A stretch of DNA of 7,338 bases, taken from positions 1 through 7,338 of the forward strand of contig UROA01000097.1 of assembly GCA_900549355.1 (NCBI GenBank), given 5' to 3'. Position 1 is the first letter of the stretch, and every line of letters starts with the position of its first letter. Made by a program: the position numbers and the translations under genes. Source of the stretch: an uncultured Collinsella sp. Its GTDB lineage: Bacteria > Actinomycetota > Coriobacteriia > Coriobacteriales > Coriobacteriaceae. Below, piece after piece: positions 5,332-7,338 of the stretch. The notes below the pieces were generated by a model. That model was given only the letters and a program-made list of their open reading frames with translations. It made no database searches and had not been told where the DNA came from.

Positions 5332-7338
5332 ATGGACGCCATTAACGATTGGGAAAACCAAGCGCTCACCCACAGGAACCGCCTGGCACCCCATGCGTAC
5401 TTTATGGGCTACGAGACCGCCGATCTCGCTGCAACGTACAGCCGTGAGCTGTCGCGCGGGTTTGTCCAGCTGTCCGGCTCGTGGCAGTTCCGCCTCTTTG
5501 AGGGCCCCGCTGCCGTCTCCAACGAGGAACTCTCCACGTACAAGCCCGAGTGGGATCACGTGGAGGTTCCGCACCTGTGGCAGGTGGACGGCTATGGCAA
5601 CCTTGCCTACACCGACGAGGGTTTCCCGTTCCCGGTGGACCAGCCGTTCGTTCCCTCCGACGACCCCACGGGCGTCTACCAGCGCATCGTCAACCTTCCC
5701 GCCGTTCCTGCCGGCGCTCGCGAGATCATTCGCTTTGACGGCATCGAGAGCTATGGCGAGCTGTACGTCAACGGCCAGTTTATCGGCATGACCAAGGGCT
5801 CGCGCCTGTCCGCCGAGTTCGACGTGACCGACGCGCTCGTCGAGGGTGACAACCTGTTTGCGGTCAAGGTTCTGCAGTACAGCGATGGTAGCTACATCGA
5901 GGACCAGGATATGTGGTGGGCCTCGGGCATCTTCCGCGATGTGTACCTTATGCAGCGCCCCGCCGCGCACCTGGTCGACTTTAGGTTCCGCACGCACCGC
6001 GAGGGCGATACCGCTCTGATTACGCTCGATACGGTGGCCGAGGGCGCTACCCGCGTCGTGTATACGCTCAGCGATGGCGAGAACGTGGTGGCTACGGGTG
6101 AGTGCATCGACGGCCATGCCGAGTGCAGCGTGACCGATGCCCACTTCTGGAACCCCGAGGACCCCTTCCTCTATGACCTTACGTTTGAGGTCTACGACGG
6201 TGACGAGGTCAGCGAGTACGTTCCGCATCGCCAGGGTCTTGCCGAGGTGACGGTCGAGGGCAATCATATCTACCTCAACGGCACTTACTTTAAGATGCAT
6301 GGCGTCAACCGCCACGATCACGACGATCACAAGGGCCGCGCCGTGGGCCTCGATCGCATGCGCCGCGACCTGGAGCTCATGAAGCAGCACAACATCAACG
6401 CGGTGCGCACGTCCCACTACGCCAACGACCCGCGCTTTTACGAGCTGTGCGACGAGTATGGCATCATGCTGGTCGCCGAGACCGATATGGAGAGCCACGG
6501 CTTCGAGAATATCGGCAATATCGCCCTGGTCACCGACGACCCGGCATGGGAGCCGGCCTACGTCGACCGCATTGAGCGCCTGGTGATGCAGGAGCGCAAT
6601 CACGCCTGCATCATTATGTGGTCGATGGGCAACGAGAGCGGCTATGGCTGCAACATCCGCGCGATGTACGCCAAGGCTCACGAGCTCGATGGTCGTCCGG
6701 TCCATTACGAGGAGGATCGCAACGCCGATACCGTCGACGTCATTTCCACGATGTACTCCCGCGTGTCGCAGATGAACGACTTTGGCGAGCATCCGTTCCC
6801 CAAGCCGCGCATTAACTGCGAGTATGGCCACTCCATGGGTAATGGCCCCGGAGGCCTGTCCGAGTACCAGGAGGTCTTCGATCGTTGGGATTGCATCCAA
6901 GGCCAGTTTATCTGGGAATGGTGCGACCACGGTCTGGCTGCTGTGACCGAGGACGGCGTTGCCTACGATATGTATGGTGGCGACAACGGCGATTACCCCA
7001 ACAACAGCAACTTCTGCATCGATGGCATGGTGTTCCCCTGGCAGCAGCCGAGCCCGGGCCTTACCGAGTACGGCCAGGTCATCTGCCCGGTTCGCATGGC
7101 TTACGATGCCGAGGCGGGCGAGCTGACCGTCACCAACAAGCGTTGGTTTACCACCCTTGAGGATGTCTGCCTGTCGGCGGAGACCCTGGTGGACGGCGAC
7201 GTGGTTTGCCGCAAGACGCTCATGCCCGGCGCGGTTGCCCCCGGCGAGTCCGTCCAGCTTCCGCTGGTGATTCGCGAGGCCGCAGTGGGCGAGACCCTGC
7301 TGACCGTGCACGCCTACACTATGGCTGCTCACGTCTGG
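5332..7338 (+). CDS. ebgA: EbgA-like GH2 beta-galactosidase (3' end outside window)
   Basis: 669 codons are open to the window edge. EbgA of E. coli has about 1030 residues, so roughly a third is missing. It hydrolyses terminal beta-galactosides; no signal peptide is visible, so it is probably cytoplasmic. Domain order: sugar-binding jelly roll (about 45-205), Ig-like domain (about 210-305), TIM barrel (about 307-590), and the start of a further beta domain. Visible active-site residues: D193 region in EDQDMWW (190-196); H328 in GVNRHDHDDH; H362 in RTSHY; E387 and H389 in METH-type MESHGF (probable Mg ligand site); acid/base E435 in GNESGYG; nucleophile E497 in NCEYGHSMGN; W528 in FIWEW. YTDEGFPFPVDQPFVPSDDP (93-112) and GCNIRAMY are much closer to EbgA than to LacZ as I remember them. 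E. coli EbgA needs the small EbgC subunit for full activity; whether one follows is not visible. It is controlled by the triple operator and probably by the divergent repressor. Confidence 0.95.
   Translation, partial: MDAINDWENQALTHRNRLAPHAYFMGYETADLAATYSRELSRGFVQLSGSWQFRLFEGPAAVSNEELSTYKPEWDHVEVPHLWQVDGYGNLAYTDEGFPFPVDQPFVPSDDPTGVYQRIVNLPAVPAGAREIIRFDGIESYGELYVNGQFIGMTKGSRLSAEFDVTDALVEGDNLFAVKVLQYSDGSYIEDQDMWWASGIFRDVYLMQRPAAHLVDFRFRTHREGDTALITLDTVAEGATRVVYTLSDGENVVATGECIDGHAECSVTDAHFWNPEDPFLYDLTFEVYDGDEVSEYVPHRQGLAEVTVEGNHIYLNGTYFKMHGVNRHDHDDHKGRAVGLDRMRRDLELMKQHNINAVRTSHYANDPRFYELCDEYGIMLVAETDMESHGFENIGNIALVTDDPAWEPAYVDRIERLVMQERNHACIIMWSMGNESGYGCNIRAMYAKAHELDGRPVHYEEDRNADTVDVISTMYSRVSQMNDFGEHPFPKPRINCEYGHSMGNGPGGLSEYQEVFDRWDCIQGQFIWEWCDHGLAAVTEDGVAYDMYGGDNGDYPNNSNFCIDGMVFPWQQPSPGLTEYGQVICPVRMAYDAEAGELTVTNKRWFTTLEDVCLSAETLVDGDVVCRKTLMPGAVAPGESVQLPLVIREAAVGETLLTVHAYTMAAHVW

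Noticed and set aside
5308..7332. A 674-codon open frame antisense to the beta-galactosidase.
   Set aside because: Same codon-composition artefact: the sense frame has every GH2 active-site motif, while the antisense product is low-complexity in appearance and has no ribosome site or promoter.

Overview
The window reads as an ordinary stretch of chromosome from a GC-rich (roughly 60% by eye) anaerobic gut-type bacterium. I infer a member of the Coriobacteriia, such as Collinsella. The inference rests on the strong AGGAG-type ribosome sites, the G/C-ending codons, a bacterial AspRS of a type common in actinobacteria, nickel-pincer cofactor genes, an EbgA-like beta-galactosidase, and short GC-rich palindromes between genes. 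The genus is a guess from overall appearance. No phage, insertion sequence, CRISPR array, rRNA or tRNA gene is visible.

Layout. Positions 1-1648 are on the minus strand, read right to left: serB (phosphoserine phosphatase), then larB, then the first 35 codons of larC (nickel-pincer nucleotide cofactor synthesis). A perfect 11-bp inverted repeat overlaps a possible larB promoter in the serB-larB gap. Positions 1649-1904 are a divergent control region whose aspS side can form two successive hairpins ahead of a strong Shine-Dalgarno. Positions 1905-3692 (+) encode aspS, followed by a clear intrinsic terminator. Positions 3764-3931, between the convergent aspS and regulator genes, hold a tandem palindromic repeat: two complete 44-nt hairpins and one degraded copy, with an exact 62-nt period and compensating base changes between copies.

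Positions 3938-4954 (-) encode a LacI-family regulator. It is divergent from an EbgA-like GH2 beta-galactosidase that starts at 5332 (+) and runs off the window after 669 codons. The 377-bp gap between them carries three copies of one 14-nt LacI-type operator, ACAACCGGTTGCAC. One sits upstream, one overlaps the -35 and one overlaps the predicted transcription start of the beta-galactosidase promoter. This looks like a local sugar-responsive switch: the regulator represses the hydrolase gene until an effector binds.

The points most worth following up are the palindrome array, the three phased operators, and the structured aspS leader. The leader's first hairpin has the 5-bp stem and 7-nt loop of a tRNA anticodon arm, with GUU at the anticodon positions. 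I found no convincing wholly new multi-gene system; the unusual content is in the intergenic DNA.
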